From: Vulcanisaeta sp. JCM 16159
GTDB taxonomy: Archaea; Thermoproteota; Thermoprotei; Thermoproteales; Thermocladiaceae
Direction: 5' to 3'
Length of the DNA stretch: 64,000 nucleotides
Assembly (NCBI RefSeq): GCF_001316265.1
Contig: NZ_BBDN01000010.1
Coordinates: 1 to 64,000 of the forward strand
Below are positions 1-8,285 of the stretch, in pieces. The notes under the pieces are model-generated. The model had not been told where the DNA came from, made no database searches, and worked only from the letters and a program-made list of their open reading frames with translations. Within the stretch, counting starts at the first letter, position 1; every line of letters starts with the position of its first letter. The position numbers and the translations under genes are program-made.

Positions 1-114
1 AACATGCGGGCTCGCGACCACCACAACCAAGAGGGCTATTGCGGCAGCCCCAACTATTGCGAACGCCTTTAACCACGTTGGTGTGGATTCCCAGCTTGTG
101 TATCCCCAACCCAT
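1..114 (-). CDS. N-terminal fragment of a membrane protein
   Basis: The first 38 codons of a gene that runs off the left edge. It starts at ATG 114-112, after a purine stretch (GGGGAAA) on the minus strand. The peptide begins MGWGYTSWESTP and then runs into a hydrophobic stretch rich in Ala, Val and Leu (about residues 20-36), so it looks like a membrane-anchored or signal-anchored protein. A TATA-like TATTTAAG lies upstream near 146-154. The family cannot be named from this fragment. Confidence 0.5.
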   Translation of the reverse strand, partial: MGWGYTSWESTPTWLKAFAIVGAAAIALLVVVVASPHV

Positions 115-359
115 TTTCCCCACCGGTATTACTAATTCGCACACTCCTTAAATAGCTTGTGTTTAGGATTCCCTGTTGGCCCTCGTTGGATGGTTTACCA
201 CCTGCTTACGAGGATGCCCAAACATTGTTTTAACGGCGTCGATAAGCCTTATTACTTATGCGTCAGAACTATTTTTTCAAGCCTCCACCACCCCATGTTG
301 TATTTAGTTCTAGCGTGGTTCCGCGGTATAGTTAGTTTTTAAGCGTATGCGTATTACTA
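115..359. other. Intergenic region, no convincing gene
   Basis: About 245 bases between the left-edge minus gene and the first island gene. Open frames here lack codon bias and resemble nothing I know. It holds a TATA-like box for the minus gene near 146-154 and a T5AAG box near 336-343, placed correctly for a leaderless start at 360 or 369 on the plus strand. Confidence 0.4.
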
Positions 360-1095
360 ATGCGTGGTATGAGCGTTTATAGCCGCGCCGTGCAGGCCGT
401 GGCCGTGGGCGGCGTGCGTGCGGTTGAGGGGTGGCTCGCCAGGAGGTCGTGCGATGAGCTTCTGCTGGTCATTGGGGATGCCGTTAGGAGGAGGGCTGAG
501 CTGGCAGGTGCGTTGAGTAGGATGGGCCTGCCCATTAGTAGTTCTGAGGCGTCGTCGTACAATGGCATCAGGGCGCTCGCCGAGCTCTCGCTGCGCGTGC
601 ACGGCTGCGGCGAGTTCAAGAAATGGTTTGTGAGGGTGGCCGCGCTGCTCGTTAGGGACAACCACGACGTGGAGGCTGCCCTGGCGAGTGGCTGGGGGAC
701 GATGCCAAGGTGGCGGCCCTCTTCGTCATCAGCCCATCAATGGATGATGACTACCTCCTCCAACTCGCCTACGACGCTGCCTACGAGCCGCTTAGGGCCA
801 GGGGCTGCCGAGCGAGGGCCTGCAGGCCCTCACTGACGTGGCCGCCGCGATAGCGAGGGCGGCCCTCGAGGGCTTTAGGGGCGATTATGAGGACGTCGCA
901 TACATCTATAGGGCGTCAAGGTTCTTCAGCCGCCACGCAGCCATTGCATTATATGCGGAGCTCAGCCGCGGGGGAATCGCACCGCCGGTGGCCAACGCGG
1001 TCTCAACCCTCATAGCCACGAAGCCGCACCTCCCAACGGAGGCGGCCCTAAGGGAGCTGTGGCAGCAACGCGTCGGAAGCCCGAAGAGGGATTAG
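360..1095 (+). CDS. Ala-rich helical protein, two frame breaks
   Basis: Not recognised. The protein continues through all three frames. The first part runs from ATG 360 (or ATG 369) to the G5 run at 694-698, a middle part reads on to the G4 run at 801-804, and the last part ends at the TAG at 1095. Adding one G at each run gives a continuous, Ala- and Leu-rich, predicted all-helical protein of about 245 residues with no membrane segment. A T5AAG TATA-like box at 336-343 fits a leaderless start. It is the first of three consecutive genes with the same composition, probably one operon. The breaks may be sequence errors or real decay. Confidence 0.5.
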
Positions 1096-1634
1096 AGGGA
1101 AAGGGAATAGGGGGCTGCGGGCGGTCCATCTCGCTCGCCGCATCCACGTTGGGCAGGGACGTTGGGGAGGCCATGATTGCGTTGGCCTCCGCAAAGGCAG
1201 CGTGCGCGGGTGAGGTGTTGAGGATGGATGAGGATGTCATGCGCATAATCAATGGCGTGGTCAGGGGCGAGGTCAGTACAGGCGATGTGGAGGACGCACT
1301 GAGCAATGCTATGAAGTACGCGGATGAGGTGGCTTCGGCATTGCTGGAATTCCTCAAGGCGGGGGTGAGCACGCACCTGGGCGAGGCCGCGTGGCTCCTC
1401 TCGCTGAGCGACGCAGCTGCATTGGCTAGGGAGGTGGCCATGAGGGCGGCTGTACTGCACGTAATGTCGAAATACGCGTTGCCGGCGATGGAGGCGCGCC
1501 TGCCCAGGGACGAGGCAATGTCGGCAATAAACATCGCGTACCGCGAGCTAAGCACCACCTCCGTGAACGCCAACGCAAGGGCAATACTGCAGCTCCTTGC
1601 GAGGGCGCAGGAGGCGCTGCAAAACGCTTATTAA
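1059..1634 (+). CDS. Ala-rich helical protein
   Basis: Open frame of up to 191 residues from GTG 1059, overlapping the end of the previous gene by 37 bases. The first 30 residues are of low quality and the real start may be later, for example TTG near 1149 or ATG 1173. The remainder is strongly helical, rich in Ala, Leu, Glu and Met, with no obvious motif or signal peptide. The composition matches its neighbours on both sides, so the three may be paralogues or subunits of one assembly. No family recognised. Confidence 0.5.
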   Translation: MAATRRKPEEGLEGKGIGGCGRSISLAASTLGRDVGEAMIALASAKAACAGEVLRMDEDVMRIINGVVRGEVSTGDVEDALSNAMKYADEVASALLEFLKAGVSTHLGEAAWLLSLSDAAALAREVAMRAAVLHVMSKYALPAMEARLPRDEAMSAINIAYRELSTTSVNANARAILQLLARAQEALQNAY

Positions 1635-1656
1635 GCAGTGAATTACTTAATCACTA

Positions 1657-2238
1657 ATGTTCAGCCTTGTGGGTTTAGACAGGAGGATCAGGGCCGAGGC
1701 GTTAGTAATGAGGGTGCAGGGCGAGGTGGCGGGCCTGGCGCTGGGCAGGGCCGTGGATGAGCTCAAGGCAGTCCTGTCCCAATTAACCGCCGGTAGGATG
1801 GCGCCGGGCGCCGCGTCCGACCTGGCCTCATCAATCTCGCAGGCGCTGCAGCAGGTACTCCCTACTGGGTATGCATCGGCAATACTGGGCCCCGGCAAGC
1901 CCCTCGAGTACGTGAGGGCGCTGATCCTGGCAATCGAGAGACCACGCGCCGTCCTCCTCAACCGAGGGCTGGCGCTGCTCGTTAGGAACGCCGTAAAGGC
2001 AGCCGACGCGGCGTATAGGCAGGCGCTGAATTACGATAGGGACCTCGCCATGCTCATAAGGGCCTTAATGAACAAGGCATCATCATCGCTTGCATTGGGC
2101 GCGGCAAGGCTCCTGAGGGATTTCAAGGGCACAAGGATTGAGGCCCTCGTAAGGCAGGAACTAGGCGAGCTGGCGTCAGTAATCAGCGATGAGGAGGTCA
2201 GGGGCAGGATACAGGCAGTGCTCAGCGAGCACCTATAG
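1657..2238 (+). CDS. Ala-rich helical protein
   Basis: Intact 193-residue frame starting MFSLVGLDRRIR. Ala, Leu and Arg rich, predicted helical throughout, no membrane segment, no catalytic motif. It starts 22 bases after the preceding gene and continues that operon. I recognise no family. Good codon bias and the lack of any competing frame support a real gene. Confidence 0.55.
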   Translation: MFSLVGLDRRIRAEALVMRVQGEVAGLALGRAVDELKAVLSQLTAGRMAPGAASDLASSISQALQQVLPTGYASAILGPGKPLEYVRALILAIERPRAVLLNRGLALLVRNAVKAADAAYRQALNYDRDLAMLIRALMNKASSSLALGAARLLRDFKGTRIEALVRQELGELASVISDEEVRGRIQAVLSEHL

Positions 2239-2383
2239 GAGAACTTATAAGGAGACTCAAAAGTAATATGCTGGAGAATCCCTAAAGGGATTAGAAGAGA
2301 GTAGAGTAATAGTTTTGGCGGCGACTACCTCTGTTCTGTAACTAATACGTATTTATAAATGTTTAGATTAATAATACGGCGGC
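2239..2383. repeat. Intergenic with a palindromic CRISPR-repeat-like motif
   Basis: At 2273-2306 lies a motif with a short palindrome, AATCCC-TAAA-GGGATT, followed by AGAAGAG. Related motifs occur at 2721-2743 and, on the other strand, at 9173-9206 and around 15730-15885. A TATA-like TATTTATAAAT sits near 2350-2360, upstream of the next gene. There is no array of repeats and spacers. Confidence 0.35.
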
Positions 2384-2663
2384 ATGTGCATAGTGAGGGA
2401 TGGCGAAAGCGGGAGGGAAGTTAAGTGCGGGGGCATTACCCTCACCCTGCGTGAGGATGGCACGTTCACTGAGGCTCCATAATCATGAGGGGCGGCAACG
2501 AGGTTCGAATAATCTACGCGAGGGGGACAACGGCATTGCGCAGGCTTGGATCAGCATTATGAATTACTCCAACGGCACCCACAGCATCGCCAAGATATAC
2601 TCCGGCACCGCGATTGAGGGCCTCACCAAAGCCGCAACCAAGGCGGCTTTGTTGTTTCAATGA
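2384..2663 (+). CDS. Small hypothetical protein, two frame breaks
   Basis: Not recognised. Reads from ATG 2384 (MCIVRDGESGREV), changes frame near 2478 and again at the G5 run 2522-2526, and ends at TGA 2663. Both changes are explained by one missing base. The restored protein is about 93 residues with a beta-rich N-terminal half (GGITLTLREDG, NEVRIIYARG) and a helical C-terminal end. A TATA-like box about 30 bases upstream supports it as a transcribed gene. Confidence 0.4.
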
Positions 2664-2720
2664 TTGATGGGCATTTTTAAGAGGATGGCTTATAAAGCGG
2701 TCCAAAACCAATGTGCCAGT

Positions 2721-2743
2721 GACTCCTTAAAGGGAATAGAAGG
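2721..2743 (+). repeat. Second copy of the palindromic motif
   Basis: The sequence GACTCCTTAAAGGGAATAGA plus AGG follows the same pattern as 2273-2306 (TCC-C/T-TAAAGGGA then TAGAAG). It stands alone between two genes with no spacer array. It sits about 60 bases before the DUF996 gene. Confidence 0.35.
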
Positions 2744-2800
2744 GGCTGTGTTGAATGAGTTTCTGGATAAAAATTTTTAAATGAGTACGAGGCATGTTCT

Positions 2801-3307
2801 TTGATGAGTGAGGACTTAAAGACGGCCGGTACGCTTGGCCTCATCGGGTCAATACTTGCGATAATACCCGATGTCGACATAGTCGGCTACATACTGCTCC
2901 TAATAGCGTTGAACAAGGCGTCTAAGGCCTATGGTAATGACGCCATATGGAGTAACGCGCTAAAAGCGCTCATAATCGCGATAGTGGGCGGCATACTTGG
3001 CACACTCATCGCAGTATTGTTCGTAAGCATCTTCGCAATATTTAACGCAGCCTTTTCAGGAAGCGCCACAGCCGCCACCGCATCCATCATCGGCATACTC
3101 GCAGCAGCATACGCACTAATCGTGGTGAGCGGCTACTTCTGGAAGAATGCGTATATCGAGCTCGCCAGGTCCAGCAATATTAACGACTTCCAAAGGGCAG
3201 CCAAGTGGATATGGCTCGGGGCGCTGCTAACAATAATACTCGTTGGCATAATACTCTACATAATAGGCCTAGCATACTCCGCCGCTGGGTTTAACAAACT
3301 AAGGTGA
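2801..3307 (+). CDS. DUF996-family membrane protein
   Basis: 168-residue integral membrane protein of the archaeal DUF996 type. What is visible: an N-terminal TLGLIGSILAII segment, a short loop, a second helix leading to LIALNKASKAYGN, then two to three long hydrophobic helices (about residues 48-80, 88-110, 140-163). The pattern of helix, IAL-x-KASKAYG and further helices is what marks the family. Function unknown. It stands alone, with a T5AAATG-type TATA near 2775-2782. ATG 2801 or the adjacent ATG 2804 could be the start. Confidence 0.65.
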   Translation: MMSEDLKTAGTLGLIGSILAIIPDVDIVGYILLLIALNKASKAYGNDAIWSNALKALIIAIVGGILGTLIAVLFVSIFAIFNAAFSGSATAATASIIGILAAAYALIVVSGYFWKNAYIELARSSNINDFQRAAKWIWLGALLTIILVGIILYIIGLAYSAAGFNKLR

Positions 3308-3435
3308 GAAATTAAGAAACCAAAGCAAAATTAAAGGTCAAAACCCCCAATCATACCCTCCACATGAACTCCCTACGAAGTACCTTAAGGCCACGAGCAT
3401 TAATCACACAAATTTAGTGAGCGTGTAAGAATGGC
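3308..3435. other. Intergenic region
   Basis: About 130 bases in which I see no gene. It includes an A-rich stretch immediately after the DUF996 stop codon, consistent with a terminator in the region. Confidence 0.3.
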
Positions 3436-3575
3436 ATGAGGAGGGCAAGGCTCGTGTACCATGACATGGCGATTTACCATGAGGTAATCACGCTGTTGAA
3501 TGGGGCGTTGAGGCGTTCACGGTGGATTCCTTGAGGAGGGAATTGCTTAATGGGATTAAGAAGCTTCAGGAGTAG
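3436..3575 (+). CDS. Small hypothetical protein, one frame break
   Basis: Reads MRRARLVYHDMAIYHEV from ATG 3436 and loses frame at the G4 run 3502-3505. With one G added it continues into EAFTVDSLRRELLNGIKKLQ and stops at TAG 3575, giving about 46 residues. Such short, basic, helical proteins are common in crenarchaeal islands. No family recognised. Confidence 0.35.
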
Positions 3576-3584
3576 CCGCAGGGC

Positions 3585-3897
3585 TTACTTTAGCTTGCTC
3601 GCGCCGTGCGCCTTAAAAATTTCTATGAATTTGTGGAATAGCTTCTCGTTGTTTGTTCCCGCGGACACCACTACGAATGCCCCGTTGCCCCGCACGAGTA
3701 GGGAGGCGGTGAATTCGAAATCCGCTTTTAGCTTGCTTAGTGTTTCCTGCATGTATTCCGCGGCGCTGCGTTCATCACCAAACAATTTAACCTTGGTCTC
3801 TGCGGCGTCACTCATTTCACCTATAATCGATGCGAAGATAGTATAGCCGATGTTGGCGGCATCCTCCGTATGTAGTACGAATTTTTTTGGTTCCCAT
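3585..3897 (-). CDS. Small hypothetical protein
   Basis: The clean part starts at ATG 3815 (MSDAAETKVKLFGDERSAAE) and ends at 3585. Good coding sequence continues upstream to ATG 3897 (MGTKK) if the A7 run (T7 at 3882-3888 on the plus strand) is one base too long, giving about 103 residues. The protein is a mixed alpha-beta sequence with a C-terminal helix ending KAHGASKLK. No family recognised. A TATATC-type box lies just upstream of 3897. Confidence 0.45.
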
Positions 3898-3899
3898 CA

Positions 3900-4489
3900 A
3901 CTAGTTGATATATCATAAATAAATAAAATAAAAATATTTCTACTTAATGCCTAGTAATGGCGTGGTATGCCTTGCCGTTCATTGCCAATTTTATTGGGAC
4001 CGAGCCCTATTTGCCTTAAATCGCACTTTTGCAGGCCATTATTTTATTGGGTGGTTGCCTTAGTTCATATCCACAGACCGGGCATGTGGTGCTTGGTAGT
4101 CTTCTGAACTCGTAGGAATTGTTAAACCACTCCAGTTGATTGGTCAAAGCTTAATGAACCTCCTCAATCTAACCAGATAAAGCTTTGCCAAATCTTCGGC
4201 GGCTCCTCCTTGAGGAACTCACGCCAGGACGTTAAGAAGATTGAGGTTAGGAAGGTCAATGAGTTCAGGGCTGAATTTTTCGCGTTTATGGAAGTCTTTT
4301 CGTGTTATTTATGGTCTCCCGGTGGGTTTGCTGGGGCGTGGGTTAATAAGCCATTGGTGACCGCTGATTTCTAGAACCGTGGGGTAACCGCGGTGGGGCG
4401 GCAAAACCAGCCACAGGAGGGCGGTGCTTTAGGGTGGGCAGGATTTACATAAACGTTGTACCGATGGTGGGGTGCAGTCGTGATTTACG
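3900..4489. other. Gene-poor stretch with element remnants
   Basis: Almost 600 bases without an intact gene. On the minus strand it holds a TnpB-like zinc-finger remnant (4016-4135, listed separately). On the plus strand near 4228-4373 there is a short open frame (VKKIEVRKVNEFRAEFFAF) without a start or family. The start of the stretch is very A+T rich. Confidence 0.4.
4016..4135 (-). pseudogene. TnpB/OrfB-type transposase zinc-finger remnant
   Basis: The minus strand reads LEWFNNSYEFRRLPSTT followed by CPVCGYELRQPPNK, then ACK. Shifting frame by one base near 4026 turns the end into CKKCD. A CxxC, about 13 residues and a second CxxC is the layout of the C-terminal zinc finger of IS605/IS607 OrfB (TnpB) proteins. 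The RuvC catalytic part is absent upstream, so this is a broken copy. Confidence 0.4.
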
Positions 4490-4696
4490 ATGCGCCTACG
4501 CGATCCCCCTGACGAGATAATTAATTCGAAGCATGAGGTACTGCTAATAATGATGAGTGCCGACGGCATAGTACTGGTGATTAATGGTAGCAGACCCACA
4601 TCTGACATATCTAGGGAAAGAGTGGGAGGAGAGTATTTTTTTAAGAAACTTAACATATTTATCCTATGTTTTTACTTTTTCTTAGAAATGCGTTAA
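4490..4696 (+). CDS. Possible small protein
   Basis: 68-residue frame starting MRLRDPPDEIINSKHEVLLI. The first 45 residues have reasonable coding character (two short beta strands VLLIMMSADGIVLVIN). The last 20 residues are translated from a very A+T-rich stretch and may not be protein. No family recognised. It is convergent with the ATPase gene on the other strand. Confidence 0.3.
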   Translation: MRLRDPPDEIINSKHEVLLIMMSADGIVLVINGSRPTSDISRERVGGEYFFKKLNIFILCFYFFLEMR

Positions 4697-4712
4697 GCCC
4701 GAATTGGCCTGA

Positions 4713-6293
4713 TTAGAAGCCCATGTATATGTTTGCCGCGGTGAGGAGGCCTGGCCGTGTGACGTTGGGGAATATCTGTGCGATGTTCTCCTCATGCATT
4801 GTGAGTATCACCACGGCATCGATATCGTATAGCCGGGCCAGGAGTGGGTGGAGGTGCATGGCCCTCTGCCTCATGCTGAGGCTTGCATCGCCCAGTAGGG
4901 TCTTGTCCGCATCATCGATTAGGTATATCGTGTAAAGGGCATTCCTTTTAAACGTGATGCTCCGCAGGACCGTGGCTGCGGCGTACTCCTTATACGCATC
5001 GTCAGGCGCTATGTAATGTGCCACGAGGTCAACCCCGTGGTAATTAATCGGTGCGTCCCTCAAGGCGCCCAACTTGGCAGCCTCATTATATTTAGTGAGT
5101 AGGTTGAGCTTCCTGAGTGCCGCAGCCACGACCTCTGAGTGAGCCTTAACGTTTTTGACCTCCTTGATTACCTCATCGACCTGCACGTCATTGAGAGTGC
5201 GCCGTAACGCATCTTGCAGGTCTTGGCTCTTAGCCAGCGCGTTAGCCATCGCCACCTCCACCACCTCCGCCTCCTCCGGCGACATTGGGATTGCCAGGTA
5301 TGCATAGTCCCTGGGGCTAATTCGTGGGTGGCCTCTTAGGACCACCAGGTTTTTGAAGCGACTCTTCACCAGCTCTATGTCGTAGTCCAGGTTTCGGCCG
5401 ACGATGACCACCATCGCCCCCCTACGTATGTCCCACGCCATGTTCCGCCTTATGTCGGATAACACGTCGCCAATCATGCCCAGCGCCTTCTTGGTCTTGC
5501 CGCTGCCGGTGGGCCCGACTATGACGCGTATTCGGTGGTGCTTCGTGATTACGACATCAACGTCATCCAGCGGTATGATGCTCGCGGCCCTGTTGCGCGG
5601 GTTCACTAGGATTATGTTTGACTGCATGTAGACCCTGATCCCCACCTTCCTTATGAACGATAGTAAGTCGTTTAAGAGCGACGACCTTCCAGGCTCATAC
5701 GCTGGCAAGAAGAGCACGTCAGCGCCAACAACGACTACGTGCATTGGGCTCTTCTCGCTCACGTTTATTAACCCCTCCCTCTTCAGCGCATCGACCGCGT
5801 GCGGGAGGGCTGCGAATTCCGAGAAGGCCCCAAGGTTCACCTTAATCCACGGGTCAAACGCCACGTGGTGTAGGTAATACTTGTTTGTCGTAATCTCCAT
5901 TAGGCTAATGAGCCTGGCGAGCGCGTACTTAGACGCCTCGCTTGTCTCGGCATTGAGTACGGCGTCCAGGAGGGCCCCCTTAAACTCCACCACGACCTCC
6001 TCCTTGCTGATGTCGCCGAGGGCCCAGTCCATCCTCCTGAACTCATACTCGAATTTTGGAAACACCTCACTGACGACACTCGTGAGCAGCTCCATCAGGT
6101 TGAAGGATATTGAGAACGCCCTGGCCAGGTAACTCGAGTACTCCTCGGGCGTGGTGAACATGCGCACCAGCTCCCCCTTATAGGACACGTATGTGAATGG
6201 CGGGTATACATTGAATGGGCTGACTTTATTGCCGCAAGCGACGTAGAAGGGGCTCCATGGTATCGTGCATTTAACTTTTATCAGATAGCCCAT
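4713..6293 (-). CDS. P-loop ATPase, element-associated
   Basis: 526-residue intact protein. A Walker A motif GPTGSGKTKKA lies at about residues 260-270. A Walker B-like strand IYLIDDADKTLL near residue 465 is followed by VVILTMHEENI, which could be the sensor region of a HerA/VirB4/VirD4-type ATPase. The N-terminal 250 residues are a separate alpha-beta domain that I do not recognise. No membrane segment. Its start overlaps the end of a 53-residue gene upstream, so the two are likely cotranscribed. In an island with Alba and TFB-like genes it may be a replication, packaging or transfer ATPase. The subfamily is uncertain. Confidence 0.55.
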   Translation of the reverse strand: MGYLIKVKCTIPWSPFYVACGNKVSPFNVYPPFTYVSYKGELVRMFTTPEEYSSYLARAFSISFNLMELLTSVVSEVFPKFEYEFRRMDWALGDISKEEVVVEFKGALLDAVLNAETSEASKYALARLISLMEITTNKYYLHHVAFDPWIKVNLGAFSEFAALPHAVDALKREGLINVSEKSPMHVVVVGADVLFLPAYEPGRSSLLNDLLSFIRKVGIRVYMQSNIILVNPRNRAASIIPLDDVDVVITKHHRIRVIVGPTGSGKTKKALGMIGDVLSDIRRNMAWDIRRGAMVVIVGRNLDYDIELVKSRFKNLVVLRGHPRISPRDYAYLAIPMSPEEAEVVEVAMANALAKSQDLQDALRRTLNDVQVDEVIKEVKNVKAHSEVVAAALRKLNLLTKYNEAAKLGALRDAPINYHGVDLVAHYIAPDDAYKEYAAATVLRSITFKRNALYTIYLIDDADKTLLGDASLSMRQRAMHLHPLLARLYDIDAVVILTMHEENIAQIFPNVTRPGLLTAANIYMGF

Positions 6294-6442
6294 CGGTGGC
6301 GCAGCCTCGCCAGGTATGGGAAGAATATTACCGTCCTCTCTATATCGCTGCCGGAGACGTCCTCACCTGTAATGGTCTCGAATAATAAGTCCCTAACAAG
6401 CCTCGAGTATATCGTGCCAACGACAAGCCTGTGATAGCCCAC
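6281..6442 (-). CDS. 53-residue protein overlapping the ATPase gene
   Basis: Reads from GTG 6442 (MGYHRLVVGTIYSRLVRDLL) to TGA 6281, overlapping the ATPase start (ATG 6293) by 13 bases in another frame, which suggests translational coupling. A T5AAG box lies about 25 bases before the GTG, as expected for a leaderless transcript. The product is amphipathic, with a central acidic loop (GEDVSGSDIER). No family recognised. Confidence 0.45.
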   Translation of the reverse strand: MGYHRLVVGTIYSRLVRDLLFETITGEDVSGSDIERTVIFFPYLARLRHRWAI

Positions 6443-6605
6443 AGCAATAAGCCGTATTTAATTGCTTAAAAATATTGCATTCCTTTTTAAAATTACCTGA
6501 TTTCCCTGAGCCTATGCTCAATCGCGCCTAATTCGGCTTGCAGTTGGCCTAAGACTGGGTCGGGTTGGGTAATGCCTAGATTATTTAGATTCGTAAGGAT
6601 GTGAT

Positions 6606-6949
6606 TCAAGATTTGTAGCCGACTGCGGGCTGCATCGAGCCTGCCCTATCGGCTTCGGACAGCGCCTCAATAGTCATGATGGTGGGGAACCTATGCATGT
6701 ATGCCAAAATTTCGTCGTCTATATGCGTATCTATATTCGCCGCCCTAACGAGGATTGGGATGTCCTCAACACCTATTGTGATGGTACGTGAATTTGCGCC
6801 CCTAACCACGAGCGGCGCCGCATCCATGTGGCTTCCGTATATCATTGTCCTGGCAGCCGCGTTATATAGTCTTACTAGGCCTTTGTATGAGGAGCTTGCA
6901 TTTTTATAGTATTCTTTATCTCCTCATCGGCATGAAGCGATAGCGGCAT
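6606..6949 (-). CDS. Hypothetical protein, one frame break
   Basis: The C-terminal 79 residues are open from ATG 6845. Coding character extends upstream to ATG 6949 (MPLSLHADEEIKNT) if one A is added to the A5 run (T5 at 6901-6905), giving about 114 residues. Mixed alpha-beta sequence with VVRGANSRTITIGVED. No family recognised. If ATG 6949 is right, only 3 bases separate it from the GTG of the divergent gene at 6953, so at least one of the two starts may be misplaced. Confidence 0.4.
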
Positions 6950-6952
6950 TCA

Positions 6953-7426
6953 GTGTTCCCCGCAATTTCCGTTAGTGTTGGTGATAATAAGACGTATGTG
7001 CATACCTTTGTAATATTCGAGGATTACCCAACATATGCAAGGTACGTGAGGTCGTTCTTGTCGGACGTCATACTGACGATTCGAAAGTACGGCCTGATGC
7101 GGTGGATCATCGCCCAGACGTTCTACGAAACCAGCGACGCCGGGTTTGCCGTAACTCAATCCGACCTAAACATTTACTCGCTAATATTTGTCCTAAACTA
7201 CCCAAAGGATGCGCGGTTACTTGAGATGGCTCGTACCGTGCTTAGGGCAAGCGAGGAGCGGCTCAATGAGCTTCAATCGATAAATAGGGTGTTCGCCTTC
7301 ATATCGCCGAAGAGGCAGAGCGCAGTGTTTACTAAGCCCTACCTGTCCAGAATAACTTATAAGACTAGCCTGCTGAATAGGTACATGGTTGAGGTGAGGG
7401 ATAAATGCATGAGTGGCCCGTTGTAA
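6953..7426 (+). CDS. Hypothetical protein upstream of Alba
   Basis: 157 residues from GTG 6953. The sequence is alpha-beta with aromatic strands (TYVHTFVIFEDYPTYARYV) and a helical C-terminal half (ARTVLRASEERLNEL). The stop lies inside the start of the Alba gene (22-base overlap), which implies one transcript. No family recognised. A downstream start is possible because the GTG almost touches the divergent gene. Confidence 0.45.
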   Translation: MFPAISVSVGDNKTYVHTFVIFEDYPTYARYVRSFLSDVILTIRKYGLMRWIIAQTFYETSDAGFAVTQSDLNIYSLIFVLNYPKDARLLEMARTVLRASEERLNELQSINRVFAFISPKRQSAVFTKPYLSRITYKTSLLNRYMVEVRDKCMSGPL

Positions 7427-7665
7427 GAGTGAAGGACAAGCCCACCTCATCATACGCGATTGCGGCTACTATACACCTCCTCCTCAATGGCCAAGTCGCC
7501 ATAAAGGCAATAGGGAGTAAAGTGCCTAAGGCAGTCGCGGTAGCACTGAGGCTAGTTAGGCTTGGTGGTGCGAGGATAGTTGGCGTGGAGCTCAATTCCA
7601 TACAATTTAATAATTATATTAGTTCTATGATAACAATAAGGCTTGAGGTGGCGCGCAATGGTTAA
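7405..7665 (+). CDS. Alba-family nucleic-acid-binding protein
   Basis: 86 residues with the Alba (Sso10b) layout: strand and helix DKPTSSYAIAATIHLLLNGQ, then VAIKAIGSKVPKAVAVAL (the usual I-K-A-x-G-x-x-x-x-KAV core), then a helix and a final strand-hairpin ending SSMITIRLEVA. Alba dimers coat DNA and RNA in crenarchaea. This copy diverges from the housekeeping consensus and sits in a train of tiny genes, so it is probably an element-borne paralogue. The stop overlaps the next micro-ORF start (ATG 7659). Confidence 0.65.
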   Translation: MHEWPVVRVKDKPTSSYAIAATIHLLLNGQVAIKAIGSKVPKAVAVALRLVRLGGARIVGVELNSIQFNNYISSMITIRLEVARNG

Positions 7666-7706
7666 GAGAATGAAGAACATAATCCTCTACCTATGGGAGG
7701 ACTAAA
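7659..7706 (+). CDS. 15-residue micro-ORF (MVKRMKNIILYLWED)
   Basis: ATG 7659 overlaps the end of the Alba gene, and the TAA at 7706 lies inside the start of the next small gene (ATG 7693). Its size and overlaps on both sides fit a coupling peptide as well as a chance frame. Confidence 0.2.
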
Positions 7707-7854
7707 GCCTTTTAGGATAATACTATTCTCAATCATTATTGTAGGTGTCCTCTTACAGTCAATAAGCATGATCCTGGGCATATTCGTGATAGTCCTCATT
7801 ATTTTAATCGGCCTGAACATCACGAGGTACATAATGGACAAGCCTACTCCATGA
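7693..7854 (+). CDS. Small two-helix membrane protein
   Basis: 53 residues from ATG 7693 (MGGLKPFRIILFSIIIVGVL). Two hydrophobic helices (about residues 8-24 and 27-42) with a short polar tail NITRYIMDKPTP. No family recognised. It belongs to the tightly packed run of small genes after Alba, so cotranscription is likely. Confidence 0.45.
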   Translation: MGGLKPFRIILFSIIIVGVLLQSISMILGIFVIVLIILIGLNITRYIMDKPTP

Positions 7855-7855
7855 T

Positions 7856-8085
7856 ATGACGGTCAGAGCAAGCGAAATAGTGGCGTTTAGGATTAATAAA
7901 AGCATACCTGCGTATACCGTGTTTGTTAAGCCAGTGAGTTGGAGGACGTTGTGAATGCCGTTAGGAGGCCTAACGTGTTTGTCGCCGACCCAGTAATGCC
8001 GGAGGGAGTGGGCTTTATTGTTGATCATGAGATCGGCGGTTCGGTTGATGGGGTTTACATCAGGAGGGGCGGCTTTGGCGCTTGA
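7856..8085 (+). CDS. Small hypothetical protein, one frame break
   Basis: Begins MTVRASEIVAFRINKSIPAY one base after the previous stop and loses frame near 7935. With one base added it continues ELEDVVNAVRRPNVFVADP and ends IRRGGFGA at TGA 8085, about 76 residues. Alpha-beta, no recognised family. Its stop overlaps the TTG start of the next gene. Confidence 0.4.
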
Positions 8086-8213
8086 GGATTTCATTCATAA
8101 GGGAGTCGCCCAGCGGCTATGATGCATACACGGCAATAAGCAAGGCGGCTAGGAAGGTTGTGCACATTTATCGAGACGCGCTCCAGGATATCGCCCAATT
8201 CCTCATTAATTAA
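8082..8213 (+). CDS. 43-residue hypothetical protein
   Basis: TTG 8082 overlaps the previous stop (TTGA). The product starts MRISFIRESPSGYDAYTAIS and is mostly one long amphipathic helix. It has no cysteine and no membrane segment. No family recognised. Confidence 0.35.
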   Translation: MRISFIRESPSGYDAYTAISKAARKVVHIYRDALQDIAQFLIN

Positions 8214-8285
8214 TACCCAACCCACGCATCCTTCGTACATCACTTTCAAGGATATATTTATTAAAATGCCTTGTTCTAATACGGT

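Noticed and set aside
157-342. A 61-residue protein on the plus strand
   Set aside because: No coding bias, no homologous character, and it overlaps the promoter region of the first island gene.
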